A stretch of DNA of 64,000 nucleotides from Acanthosoma haemorrhoidale. Its lineage: Eukaryota; Arthropoda; Insecta; Hemiptera; Acanthosomatidae. The notes under the pieces are model-generated. The model made no database searches, was not told the DNA's origin, and saw only the letters and a program-made list of their open reading frames with translations. The translations under genes and the position numbers were made by a program. Where the stretch lies: NCBI GenBank assembly GCA_930367205.1, contig OV884014.1, positions 118,799,768 through 118,863,767 of the forward strand, written 5' to 3'. Position 1 is the first letter of the stretch; every line of letters begins with the position of its first letter. Shown one piece after another: positions 26,853 through 41,150 of this stretch.

Positions 26853-28240
26853 TAACATAATAGGGCAGGAATTATTGTACCAGCTATGAAATACGCATTT
26901 TTGTAAAATTCTACTTTTTGATGATATTTTTCTTGTTTTGGTATGAGGAAATCATATTTGTTCAGGAGCTAACGTACCAGCTATAAAATACTCTTATATG
27001 TAAAAATTTACCTTTTCGACGATATTTTCCTTGTTTTGGTATCAGGAGAACATAATGGGGCAGGAGCTAACTTACTATCTATGAAATACGCATTTTCGAA
27101 AAATTCGACTTTTTGAAGATATTTTCCTTGATTTCGTATCAGGAGAACATAAAAGAGCAGGAGCTAACGTTCCAGCTATGAAATACCCATTTTTTAAAAA
27201 TTCGACTTTTTGACGATATTTTCGTATCAGGAGAACATAATGGGGAAGGAGCTGACGTACCAGCTATGAAATACGCAATTTTTGTAAAAATTTGAGTTTT
27301 CGACGATATTTTCCTTGTTTTGGTATCAGGAGAACATAATGGGGTAGGAGCTAACGTACTAGCTATGAAATACGCATTTTCGAAAAATTCGACTTTTTGA
27401 CGATATTTTCTTTGATTTCGTATCAGGAGAACATAAAAGAGCAGGAGCTAACGTTCCAGCTATAAAATACCCATTTTTTAAAAATTCAACTTTTTGACGA
27501 TATTTTCCTTGTTTTCGTATCAGGAGAACATAATAGGGTTAGAGCTAACGTACCAGCTATGAAATACGCAATTTTTGTAAAAATTTGAGTTTTCGACGAT
27601 ATTTTCCTTGTTTTGGTATCAGGAGAACATAATGGGGCAGGAGCTAACGTACTAGCTATGAAATACGCATTTTCGAAAAATTCGACTTTTTGACGATATT
27701 TTCTTTGATTTCGTATCAGGAGAACATAAAAGAGCAGGAGCTAACGTTCCAGCTATGAAATACCCATTTTTTAAAAATTCGACTTTTTGACGATATTTTC
27801 CTTGTTTCGGTATCAGGAGAACATAATGGGACAGGAACTAACGTACTAGCTCTAAATACGCATTTTAGTAAAAATTCGACTTTTTGACGATATTTTCCTT
27901 GTTTTCGTATCAGGAGAACATAATAGGGTTAGAGCTAACGTACCAGCTATGAAATACGCAATTTTTGTAAAAATTTGAGTTTTCGACGATATTTTCCTTG
28001 TTTTGGTATCAGGAGAACATAATGGGGCAGGAGCTAACGTACTAGCTATGAAATACGCATTTTCGAAAAATTCGACTTTTTGACGATATTTTCTTTGATT
28101 TCGTATCAGGAGAACATAAAAGAGCAGGAGCTAACGTACAAGCTATGAAATACGCATTTTTGTAAAAATTCAACTTTTTTAAAATGTTTTCTTTGTTTTG
28201 GTATCAGGAGTACATAAAGGGGCAAGAGCTAACGTACAAG
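26853..28240 (+). repeat. Family B satellite block 3 (about 14 monomers)
   Basis: A copy of block 2 displaced by exactly 3223 bp (left flank 23604 to 26827, right junction 25017 to 28240). All distinguishing features compared by eye agree, including the 9-bp deletion (27223) and the internal 390-bp duplication. It was probably copied very recently together with its flanks. Confidence 0.95.
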
Positions 28241-28259
28241 ATCATACGATCGTATGATC
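28240..28259. repeat. Perfect 20-bp palindrome at right junction of B block 3
   Basis: The junction gatcatacgatcgtatgatc is identical to that of block 2, as expected from the 3223-bp duplication. Confidence 0.9.
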
Positions 28260-31200
28260 AAAGTTACGCGTGAATATGACATCAAATGATGTCAAATATG
28301 ATAGTGTGCCGTATCATTTGCACTTATTGTATCACGTGATACAATCGTATGATTGAAGTTACAGTGAATATACTATAAAATGATGTCGATTATGATAGTG
28401 TACCACATCATTAGCACACATTGTATCACGTGGTACGATCGTATGATTAAAGTTACGAGTGAAGATAACATCAAATGATGTCGATTATAATAGTGTACCG
28501 TACCATTGGCACTCATAGTATCACGTGATACGATCGTATGATTGAAGTCAGGGGTGAATATAATATCAAATGATGTCAATTCTGATAGTGTTCCGTATCA
28601 TAAGCACTCATTGTATCACGTGATACGATCGTATGATGAAAGTTACAAGTAAATATACTATTAAATGATGTCGATAATGACAGTGTACCGTACCATTGGC
28701 ACTCATAGTATCACGTGATACGATCGTATGATTGAAGTCACGAGTGAATATAATATCAAATGATGTCAATTATGATAGTGTACCACATCATTGGCACTCA
28801 TTATATCACTTGATACGATCGTATGATTGAAGTCACGAGTGAATATATCATCAAATGATGTTGAATATGATTGTATAATGTGTCATTGGCACACATTGTA
28901 TCACGTGATACGATCGTATGATTAAAGTTACGAGTAAATGCAACATCAAATGATGTATATTATGATAGTGTACCGCATCATTGGCACTCATTATATCACG
29001 TGATACGATCGTATGATGAATGTTACGAGTGAATATAACATCAAATGATGTCGAATAGGATTGTATAATGTATCATTAGCACTCATTGTTTCACGTGATA
29101 CGATCGTATGAATAAAGTTACGATTGGAGATACTAATAAATGATGTTGAATATAATAGTGCACCATATCATTAGCACTTATTGTATCATGTGATGCGATC
29201 GTATGTTTGAAGTCACGAGTGAATATAATATCAAATGATGTCAATTATGATAGTGTTGCGTATCATAAGCACTCATTGTATCACGTGATACGATCGTATG
29301 ATTAAAGTTACGATTGGAGATACTAATAAATGATGTTGAATATAATAGTGCACCATATCATTAGCACTTATTGTATCATGTGATGCGATCATATGATTAA
29401 AGTTACAAGTGAATATAACATCAAATGATGTCGATTATAATAGTGTACCGCATCATTGGCACTCATTATATCACGTGATACTATCGTATGATTGAAGTCA
29501 CGAGTGAATATAACATCAAATAATGCTAAATATTATTGTATAGTGTAGCATTGACACTCATTGTATCACGAGATACGATCGTATGATTGAAGTCACGAGT
29601 GAATATAACATCAAATGATGTTGAATATGATTGTATAATGTATCATTAGCACTCATTGTTTCACGTGATACGATCGTATGATTAAAGTTACAGGTGAATA
29701 TAACATCAAATCATGTCGATTATGATAGTGTACCGCATCATTGGCACTCATTATATCACGTGATACTATCGTATGATTGAAGTCACGAGTGAATATAACA
29801 TCAAATGATGCTAAATATGATTGTATAGTGTATCATTAGCACTCATTGTTTCACGTGATATGATCGTATGATTAAAGTTACGAGTAAATATAACATCAAA
29901 TGATGTTGAATATGATTGTATAATGTATCATTAGCACTCATTGTTTCACGTGATACGATCGTATGATTAAAGTTACAGGTGAATATAAGATCAAATGATG
30001 TCGATTATGATAGTGTACCGCATCATTGGCACTCATTATATCACGTGATACGATCGTATGATTGAAGTCACGAGTGAATATAATATCAAATGATGTCAAT
30101 TCTGATAGTGTTCCGTATCATAAGCACTCATTGTATCACGTGATACGATCGTATGATGAAAGTTACAAGTAAATATACTATAAAATGATGTCGATTATGA
30201 CAGTGTACCGTACCATTGGCACTCATAGTATCACGTGATACGATCGTATGATGAAAGTTACAAGTAAATATACTATAAAATGATGTCGATTATGACAGTG
30301 TACCGTACCATTGGCACTCATAGTATCACGTGATACGATCGTATGATTGAAGTCACGAGTGAATATAATATCAAATGATGTCAATTATGATAGTGTACCA
30401 CATCATTGGCACTCATTATATCACTTGATACGATCGTATGATTGAAGTCACGAGTGAATATATCATCAAATGATGTTGAATATGATTGTATAATGTGTCA
30501 TTGGCACACATTGTATCACGTGATACGATCGTATGATTAAAGTTACGAGTAAATGCAACATCAAATGATGTATATTATGATAGTGTACCGCATCATTGGC
30601 ACTCATTATATCACGTGATACGATCGTATGATGAAAGTTACGAGTGAATATAACATCAAATGATGTCGAATAGGATTGTATAATGTATCATTAGCACTCA
30701 TTGTTTCACGTGATACGATCGTATGAATAAAGTTACGATTGGAGATACTAATAAATGATGTTGAATATAATAGTGCACCATATCATTAGCACTTATTGTA
30801 TCATGTGATGCGATCGTATGATTGAAGTCACGAGTGAATATAATATCAAATGATGTCAATTATGATAGTGTTGCGTATCATAAGCACTCATTGTATCACG
30901 TGATACGATCGTATGATTAAAGTTACGATTGGAGATACTAATAAATGATGTTGAATATAATAGTGCACCATATCATTAGCACTTATTGTATCATGTGATG
31001 CGATCATATGATTAAAGTTACAAGTGAATATAACATCAAATGATGTCGATTATCATAGTGTACCGCATCATTGGCACTCATTATATAACGTGATACTATC
31101 GTATGATTGAAGTCACGAGTGAATATAACATCAAATAATGCTAAATATGATTGTATAGTGTAGCATTGACACTCATTGTATCACGAGATACGATCGTATG

Positions 31201-31313
31201 ATTGAAGTCACGAGTGAATATAACATCAAATGATGTCAATTATGATAGTGTTCCGTATCATAAGCACTCATTGTATCACGTGATACGATCGTATGATGAA
31301 AGTTACAAGTAAA

Positions 31314-34300
31314 TATACTATTAAATGATGTCGATTATGACAGTGTACCGTACCATTGGCACTCATAGTATCACGTGATACGATCGTATGATTGAAGTCA
31401 CGAGTGAATATAATATCAAATGATGTCAATTATGATAGTGTACCGCATCATTGGCACTCATTATATCACTTGATACGATCGTATGATGAAAGTTACGAGT
31501 GAATATAACAACAAATGATGTCGATTATGATAGTGTACCGCATCATTGGCACTTATTATATCACGTGATACGATCGTGTAATGAAAGTCACGAGTGAATA
31601 TACTATAAAATGATGTCGATTATGATAGTGTACCACATCATTGGCACTCATTATATCACGTGATACGATCGTATGATTGAAGTCACTAGTGAATATAATA
31701 TCAAATAATGTCAATTATGATAGTGTTGCGTATCATAAGCACTCATTGTATCACGTGATACGATCGTATGATGAAAGTTACGAGTGAATATAACATCAAA
31801 TGATGTCGAATAGGATTGTATAATGTATCATTAGCACTTATTTTTCACGTGATACGATCGTATGATTAAAGTTACGATTGGAGATACGAATAAATGATGT
31901 TGAATATAATAGTGCACCATATCATTAGCACTTATTGTATCATGTGATGCGATCGTATGATTAAAGTTACAAGTGAATATAACATCAAATGATGTCGATT
32001 ATAATAGTGTACCGCATCATTGGCACTCATTATATCACGTGATACTATCGTATGATTGAAGTCACGAGTGAATATAACATCAAATGATGCTAAATATGAT
32101 TGTATAGTGTATCATTAGCACTCATTGTTTCACGTGATACGATCGTATGATTAAAGTTACGAGTAAATATAACATCAAATGATGTCGAATATGATAATGT
32201 ACCGTATCATTAGCACTCATATTATCACGTGATACGATCGTATGATGAATGTTACGAGTGAATATAACATCAAATAATGTTGAATATGATTGTATAATGT
32301 ATCATTAGCACTCATTGTTTCACGTGATACGATCGTATGATTAAAGTTACGAGTAAATATAACATCAAATGATGTCGAATATGATAATGTACCGTATCGT
32401 TAGCACTCATTGTATCACGTGATACGATCGTATGATGAAAGTTACGAGTGAATATAACATCAAATGATGTCGATTATGATAGTGTACCTTATCATTGGCA
32501 CTCATTATATCACGTGATACGATCGTATAATGAAAGTTACGAGTAAATATACTATTAAATAATGTCGATTATGATAGTGTACCGCATTATTGGCACTCAT
32601 TATATCACGTGATACGATCGTATGATTGAAGTCACGAGTAAATATAACATCAAATGATGTCAATTATGATAGTGTTCCGTATCATAAGCACTCATTGTAT
32701 CACGTGATACGATCGTATGATGAAAGTTACAAGTAAATATACTATTAAATGATGTCGATTATGACAGTGTACCGTACCATTGGCACTCATAGTATCACGT
32801 GATACGATCGTATGATTGAAGTCACGAATGAATATAACATCAAATGATGTCGATTATGATAGTGTACCACATAATTAGCACACATTGTATCACGTGGTAC
32901 GATCGTATGATTAAAGTTACGAGTGAAGATAACATCAAATGATGTCGATTATAATAGTGTACCGTACCATTGGCACTCATAGTATCACGTGATACGATCG
33001 TATGATTGAAGTCAGGGGTGAATATAATATCAAATGATGTCAATTATGATAGTGTTGCGTATCATAAGCACTCATTGTATCACGTGATACGATCGTATGA
33101 TTAAAGTTACGATTGGAGATACTAATAAATGATGTTGAATATAATAGTGCACCATATCATTAGCACTTATTGTATCATGTGATGCGATCATATGATTAAA
33201 GTTACAAGTGAATATAACATCAAATGATGTCGATTATAATAGTGTACCGCATCATTGGCACTCATTATATCACGAGATACTATCGTATGATTGAAGTCAC
33301 GAGTGAATATAACATCAAATAATGCTAAATATGATTGTATAGTGTAGCATTAGCACTCATTGTTTCACGTGATACGATCGTATGATTAAAGTTACAGGTG
33401 AATATAACATCAAATGATGTCGAATATGATAATGTACCGTATCATTAGCACTCATATTATCACGTGATACGATCGTATGATGAAAGTTACGAGTGAATAT
33501 AACATCAAATAATGTTGAATATGATTGTATAATGTATCATTAGCACTCATTGTTTCACGTGATACGATCGTATGATTAAAGTTACGAGTAAATATAACAT
33601 CAAATGATGTCGAATATGATAATGTACCGTATCGTTAGACTCATTGTATCACGTGATACGATCGTATGATGAAAGTTACGAGTGAATATAACATCAAATG
33701 ATGTCGATTATGATAGTGTACCTTATCATTGGCACTCATTATATCACGTGATACGATCGTATAATGAAAGTTACGAGTAAATATACTATTAAATAATGTC
33801 GATTATGATAGTGTACCGCATTATTGGCACTCATTATATCACGTGATACGATCGTATGATTGAAGTCACGAGTAAATATAACATCAAATGATGTCAATTA
33901 TGATAGTGTTCCGTATCATAAGCACTCATTGTATCACGTGATACGATCGTATGATGAAAGTTACAAGTAAATATACTATTAAATGATGTCGATTATGACA
34001 GTGTACCGTACCATTGGCACTCATTGTATCACGTGATACGATCGTATGATTGAAGTCACGAATGAATATAACATCAAATGATGTCGATTATGATAGTGTA
34101 CCACATCATTAGCACACATTGTATCACGTGGTACGATCGTATGATTAAAGTTACGAGTGAAGATAACATCAAATGATGTCGATTATAATAGTGTACCGTA
34201 CCATTGGCACTCATAGTATCACGTGATACGATCGTATGATTGAAGTCAGGGGTGAATATAATATCAAATGATGTCAATTATGATAGTGTTCCGTATCATA

Positions 34301-35396
34301 AGCACTCATTGTATCACGTGATACGATCGTATGATGAAAGTTACAAGTAAATATACTATTAAATGATGTCGATTATGACAGTGTACCGTACCATTGGCAC
34401 TCATAGTATCACGTGATACGATCGTATGATTGAAGTCACGAGTGAATATAATATCAAATGATGTCAATTATGATAGTGTACCGCATCATTGGCACTCATT
34501 ATATCACTTGATACGATCGTATGATTGAAGTCACGAGTGAATATATCATCAAATGATGTTGAATATGATTGTATAATGTGTCATTGGCACACATTGTATC
34601 ACGTGATACGATCGTATGATTAAAGTTACGAGTAAATGCAACATCAAATGATGTCGATTATGATAGTGTACCGCATCATTGGCACTCATTATATCACGTG
34701 ATACGATCGTATGATGAAAGTTACGAGTGAATAAAACATCAAATGATGTCGAATAGGATTGTATAATGTATCATTAGCACTCATTGTTTCACGTGATACG
34801 ATCGTATGATTAAAGTTACGATTGGAGATACTAATAAATGATGTTGAATATAATAGTGCACCATATCATTAGCACTTATTGTATCATGTGATGCGATCGT
34901 ATGATTGAAGTCACGAGTGAATATAATATCAAATGATGTCAATTATGATAGTGTTGCGTATCATAAGCACTCATTGTATCACGTGATACGATCGTATGAT
35001 TAAAGTTACGATTGGAGATACTAATAAATGATGTTGAATATAATAGTGCACCATATCATTAGCACTTATTGTATCATGTGATGCGATCGTATGATTAAAG
35101 TTACAAGTGAATATAACATCAAATGATGTCGATTATAATAGTGTACCGCATCATTGGCACTCATTATAAAACGTGATACTATCGTATGATTGAAGTCACG
35201 AGTGAATATAACATCAAATGATGCTAAATATGATTGTATAGTGTATCATTAGCACTCATTGTTTCACGTGATACGATCGTATGATTGAAGTCACGAGTGA
35301 ATATAACATCAAATGATGTTGAATATGATTGTATAATGTATCATTAGCACTCATTGTATCACGTGATACGATCGTATGATGAAAGTTACAAGTAAA
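31314..35396 (+). repeat. 43-monomer family A higher-order repeat, copy III (4083 bp)
   Basis: This is the positional partner of copy I at an offset of 16133 bp. It carries the one-base deletion cgttagactc near 33637, which is otherwise found only in copy II. Its first monomers read tcaattatgatagtgttccg, where copies I, II and IV have tgaatatgattgtataatg, so a local replacement has occurred. Confidence 0.85.
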
Positions 35397-38300
35397 TATA
35401 CTATTGAATGATGTCGATTATGACAGTGTACCGTACCATTGGCACCCATAGTATCACGTGATACGATCGTATGATTGAAGTCACGAGTGAATATAATATC
35501 AAATGATGTCAATTATGATAGTGTACCGCATCATTGGCACTCATTATATCACTTGATACGATCGTATGATGAAAGTTACGAGTGAATATAACAACAAATG
35601 ATGTCGATTATGATAGTGTACCGCATCATTGGCACTTATTATATCACGTGATACGATCGTGTAATGAAAGTCACGAGTGAATATACTATAAAATGATGTC
35701 GATTATGATAGTGTACCACATCATTGGCACTCATTATATCACGTGATACGATCGTATGATTGAAGTCACTAGTGAATATAATATCAAATAATGTCAATTA
35801 TGATAGTGTTGCGTATCATAAGCACTCATTGTATCACGTGATACGATCGTATGATGAAAGTTACGAGTGAATATAACATCAAATGATGTCGAATAGGATT
35901 GTATAATGTATCATTAGCACTTATTTTTCACGTGATACGATCGTATGATTAAAGTTACGATTGGAGATACTAATAAATGATGTTGAATATAATAGTGCAC
36001 CATATCATTAGCACTTATTGTATCATGTGATGCGATCGTATGATTAAAGTTACAAGTGAATATAACATCAAATGATGTCGATTATAATAGTGTACCGCAT
36101 CATTGGCACTCATTATATCACGTGATACTATCGTATGATTGAAGTCACGAGTGAATATAACATCAAATGATGCTAAATATGATTGTATAGTGTATCATTA
36201 GCACTCATTGTTTCACGTGATACGATCGTATGATTAAAGTTACGAGTAAATATAACATCAAATGATGTCGAATATGATAATGTACCGTATCATTAGCACT
36301 CATATTATCACGTGATACGATCGTATGATGAATGTTACGAGTGAATATAACATCAAATAATGTTGAATATGATTGTATAATGTATCATTAGCACTCATTG
36401 TTTCACGTGATACGATCGTATGATTAAAGTTACGAGTAAATATAACATCAAATGATGTCGAATATGATAATGTACCGTATCGTTAGCACTCATTGTATCA
36501 CGTGATACGATCGTATGATGAAAGTTACGAGTGAATATAACATCAAATAATGTCGATTATGATAGTGTACCGCATTATTGGCACTCATTATATCACGTGA
36601 TACGATCGTATGATTGAAGTCACGAGTAAATATAACATCAAATGATGTCAATTATGATAGTGTTCCGTATCATAAGCACTCATTGTATCACGTGATACGA
36701 TCGTATGATGAAAGTTACAAGTAAATATACTATTAAATGATGTCGATTATGACAGTGTACCGTACCATTGGCACTCATAGTATCACGTGATACGATCGTA
36801 TGATTGAAGTCACGAATGAATATAACATCAAATGATGTCGATTATGATAGTGTACCACATAATTAGCACACATTGTATCACGTGGTACGATCGTATGATT
36901 AAAGTTACGAGTGAAGATAACATCAAATGATGTCGATTATAATAGTGTACCGTACCATTGGCACTCATAGTATCACGTGATACGATCGTATGATTGAAGT
37001 CAGGGGTGAATATAATATCAAATGATGTCAATTATGATAGTGTTGCGTATCATAAGCACTCATTGTATCACGTGATACGATCGTATGATTAAAGTTACGA
37101 TTGGAGATACTAATAAATGATGTTGAATATAATAGTGCACCATATCATTAGCACTTATTGTATCATGTGATGCGATCATATGATTAAAGTTACAAGTGAA
37201 TATAACATCAAATGATGTCGATTATAATAGTGTACCGCATCATTGGCACTCATTATATCACGAGATACTATCGTATGATTGAAGTCACGAGTGAATATAA
37301 CATCAAATAATGCTAAATATGATTGTATAGTGTAGCATTAGCACTCATTGTTTCACGTGATACGATCGTATGATTAAAGTTACAGGTGAATATAACATCA
37401 AATGATGTCGAATATGATAATGTACCGTATCATTAGCACTCATATTATCACGTGATACGATCGTATGATGAAAGTTACGAGTGAATATAACATCAAATAA
37501 TGTTGAATATGATTGTATAATGTATCATTAGCACTCATTGTTTCACGTGATACGATCGTATGATTAAAGTTACGAGTAAATATAACATCAAATGATGTCG
37601 AATATGATAATGTACCGTATCGTTAGCACTCATTGTATCACGTGATACGATCGTATGATGAAAGTTACGAGTGAATATAACATCAAATGATGTCGATTAT
37701 GATAGTGTACCTTATCATTGGCACTCATTATATCACGTGATACGATCGTATAATGAAAGTTACGAGTAAATATACTATTAAATAATGTCGATTATGATAG
37801 TGTACCGCATTATTGGCACTCATTATATCACGTGATACGATCGTATGATTGAAGTCACGAGTAAATATAACATCAAATGATGTCAATTATGATAGTGTTC
37901 CGTATCATAAGCACTCATTGTATCACGTGATACGATCGTATGATGAAAGTTACAAGTAAATATACTATTAAATGATGTCGATTATGACAGTGTACCGTAC
38001 CATTGGCACTCATTGTATCACGTGATACGATCGTATGATTGAAGTCACGAATGAATATAACATCAAATGATGTCGATTATGATAGTGTACCACATCATTA
38101 GCACACATTGTATCACGTGGTACGATCGTATGATTAAAGTTACGAGTGAAGATAACATCAAATGATGTCGATTATAATAGTGTACCGTACCATTGACACT
38201 CATAGTATCACGTGATACGATCGTATGATTGAAGTCAGGGGTGAATATAATATCAAATGATGTCAATTATGATAGTGTTCCGTATCATAAGCACTCATTG

Positions 38301-39078
38301 TATCACGTGATACGATCGTATGATGAAAGTTACAAGTAAATATACTATTAAATGATGTCGATTATGACAGTGTACCGTACCATTGGCACTCATAGTATCA
38401 CGTGATACGATCGTATGATTGAAGTCACGAGTGAATATAATATCAAATGATGTCAATTATGATAGTGTACCGCATCATTGGCACTCATTATATCACTTGA
38501 TACGATCGTATGATTGAAGTCACGAGTGAATATATCATCAAATGATGTTGAATATGATTGTATAATGTGTCATTGGCACACATTGTATCACGTGATACGA
38601 TCGTATGATTAAAGTTACGAGTAAATGCAACATCAAATGATGTCGATTATGATAGTGTACCGCATCATTGGCACTCATTATATCACGTGATACGATCGTA
38701 TGATGAAAGTTACGAGTGAATAAAACATCAAATGATGTCGAATAGGATTGTATAATGTATCATTAGCACTCATTGTTTCACGTGATACGATCGTATGATT
38801 AAAGTTACGATTGGAGATACTAATAAATGATGTTGAATATAATAGTGCACCATATCATTAGCACTTATTGTATCATGTGATGCGATCGTATGATTGAAGT
38901 CACGAGTGAATATAATATCAAATGATGTCAATTATGATAGTGTTGCGTATCATAAGCACTCATTGTATCACGTGATACGATCGTATGATTAAAGTTACGA
39001 TTGGAGATACTAATAAATGATGTTGAATATAATAGTGCACCATATCATTAGCACTTATTGTATCATGTGATGCGATCA
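35397..39078 (+). repeat. 43-monomer family A higher-order repeat, copy IV (one monomer lost, truncated)
   Basis: It starts at tatactattgaatgatg, shares cacccatagtatcac (near 35443) with 19310, and follows copy II through the same truncation point near 39078. It lacks one 95-bp monomer near 36548, so markers spaced 4084 bp elsewhere are 3988 bp apart here (32840 to 36828). It also lacks the one-base deletion of its positional partner copy II. A private change is cattgacactcatag near 38195. Confidence 0.85.
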
Positions 39079-39762
39079 TATGATTGAAGTCACGAGTGAA
39101 TATAACATCAAATAATGCTAAATATGATTGTATAGTGTAGCATTGACACTCATTGTATCACGAGATACGATCGTATGATTGAAGTCACGAGTGAATATAA
39201 CATCAAATGATGTTGAATATGATTGTATAATGTATCATTAGCACTCATTGTTTCACGTGATACGATCGTATGATTAAAGTTACAGGTGAATATAACATCA
39301 AATGATGTCGAATATGATAATGTACCGTATCATTAGCACTCATATTATCACGTGATACGATCGTATGATGAAAGTTACGAGTGAATATAACATCAAATAA
39401 TGTTGAATATGATTGTATAATGTATCATTAGCACTCATTGTTTCACGTGATACGATCGTATGATTAAAGTTACGATTAAATATAACATCAAATGATGTCG
39501 AATATGATAATGTACCGTATCGTTAGCACTCATTGTATCACGTGATACGATCGTATGATTAAAGTTACAGGTGAATATAACATCAAATGATGTCGATTAT
39601 GATAGTGTACCGCATCATTGGCACTCATTATATCACGTGATACTATCGTATAATGAAAGTTACGAGTGAATATACTATTAAATGATGTCGATTATGATAG
39701 TGTACCGCATCATTGGCACTAATTGTATCACGTGATACGATCGTATGATCAAAGCTACGAGT

Positions 39763-41150
39763 TAACATAATAGGGCAGGAATTATTGTACCAGCTATGAA
39801 ATACGCATTTTTGTAAAATTCTACTTTTTGATGATATTTTTCTTGTTTTGGTATGAGGAAATCATATTTGTTCAGGAGCTAACGTACCAGCTATAAAATA
39901 CTCTTATATGTAAAAATTTACCTTTTCGACGATATTTTCCTTGTTTTGGTATCAGGAGAACATAATGGGGCAGGAGCTAACTTACTATCTATGAAATACG
40001 CATTTTCGAAAAATTCGACTTTTTGAAGATATTTTCCTTGATTTCGTATCAGGAGAACATAAAAGAGCAGGAGCTAACGTTCCAGCTATGAAATACCCAT
40101 TTTTTAAAAATTCGACTTTTTGACGATATTTTCGTATCAGGAGAACATAATGGGGAAGGAGCTGACGTACCAGCTATGAAATACGCAATTTTTGTAAAAA
40201 TTTGAGTTTTCGACGATATTTTCCTTGTTTTGGTATCAGGAGAACATAATGGGGTAGGAGCTAACGTACTAGCTATGAAATACGCATTTTCGAAAAATTC
40301 GACTTTTTGACGATATTTTCTTTGATTTCGTATCAGGAGAACATAAAAGAGCAGGAGCTAACGTTCCAGCTATAAAATACCCATTTTTTAAAAATTCAAC
40401 TTTTTGACGATATTTTCCTTGTTTTCGTATCAGGAGAACATAATAGGGTTAGAGCTAACGTACCAGCTATGAAATACGCAATTTTTGTAAAAATTTGAGT
40501 TTTCGACGATATTTTCCTTGTTTTGGTATCAGGAGAACATAATGGGGCAGGAGCTAACGTACTAGCTATGAAATACGCATTTTCGAAAAATTCGACTTTT
40601 TGACGATATTTTCTTTGATTTCGTATCAGGAGAACATAAAAGAGCAGGAGCTAACGTTCCAGCTATGAAATACCCATTTTTTAAAAATTCGACTTTTTGA
40701 CGATATTTTCCTTGTTTCGGTATCAGGAGAACATAATGGGACAGGAACTAACGTACTAGCTCTAAATACGCATTTTAGTAAAAATTCGACTTTTTGACGA
40801 TATTTTCCTTGTTTTCGTATCAGGAGAACATAATAGGGTTAGAGCTAACGTACCAGCTATGAAATACGCAATTTTTGTAAAAATTTGAGTTTTCGACGAT
40901 ATTTTCCTTGTTTTGGTATCAGGAGAACATAATGGGGCAGGAGCTAACGTACTAGCTATGAAATACGCATTTTCGAAAAATTCGACTTTTTGACGATATT
41001 TTCTTTGATTTCGTATCAGGAGAACATAAAAGAGCAGGAGCTAACGTACAAGCTATGAAATACGCATTTTTGTAAAAATTCAACTTTTTTAAAATGTTTT
41101 CTTTGTTTTGGTATCAGGAGTACATAAAGGGGCAAGAGCTAACGTACAAG
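39763..41150 (+). repeat. Family B satellite block 4 (about 14 monomers)
   Basis: It matches block 2 at an offset of 16133 bp at both ends, including the 9-bp deletion (near 40133) and the internal 390-bp duplication (about 40444 and 40834). It belongs to the longer block class (2-4). The left flank direct repeat starts at 39737 and the right one at 41156. Confidence 0.95.

Larger units (their letters stand above)
25150..28372 (+). repeat. 12.9-kb composite unit, copy 2 with about 9.7 kb internally deleted
   Basis: The left part, 25150 to about 26487, matches 12243-13577 of copy 1 (offset 12910). The right part, from about 26488, matches 23265-25149 of copy 1 (offset 3223), including a whole B block. 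The difference, 9687 bp, is close to 102 monomers, so a deletion by exchange between A monomers in register is the simplest reading. The substitution aatgatttcgaat appears at both 23268 and 26491, tying the right parts together. The same structure can be described as a 3223-bp tandem repeat running from about 23091 to 29710. Confidence 0.85.
28260..39762 (+). repeat. Family A array between B blocks 3 and 4
   Basis: About 121 A monomers in one orientation. Most of it is the A part of the third composite unit and includes two copies of the 43-monomer repeat. The last two monomers carry the pre-block signature (gatactatcgtataatgaaag, then ggcactaattgtatcac). No gene or other element was seen. 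Confidence 0.95.
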
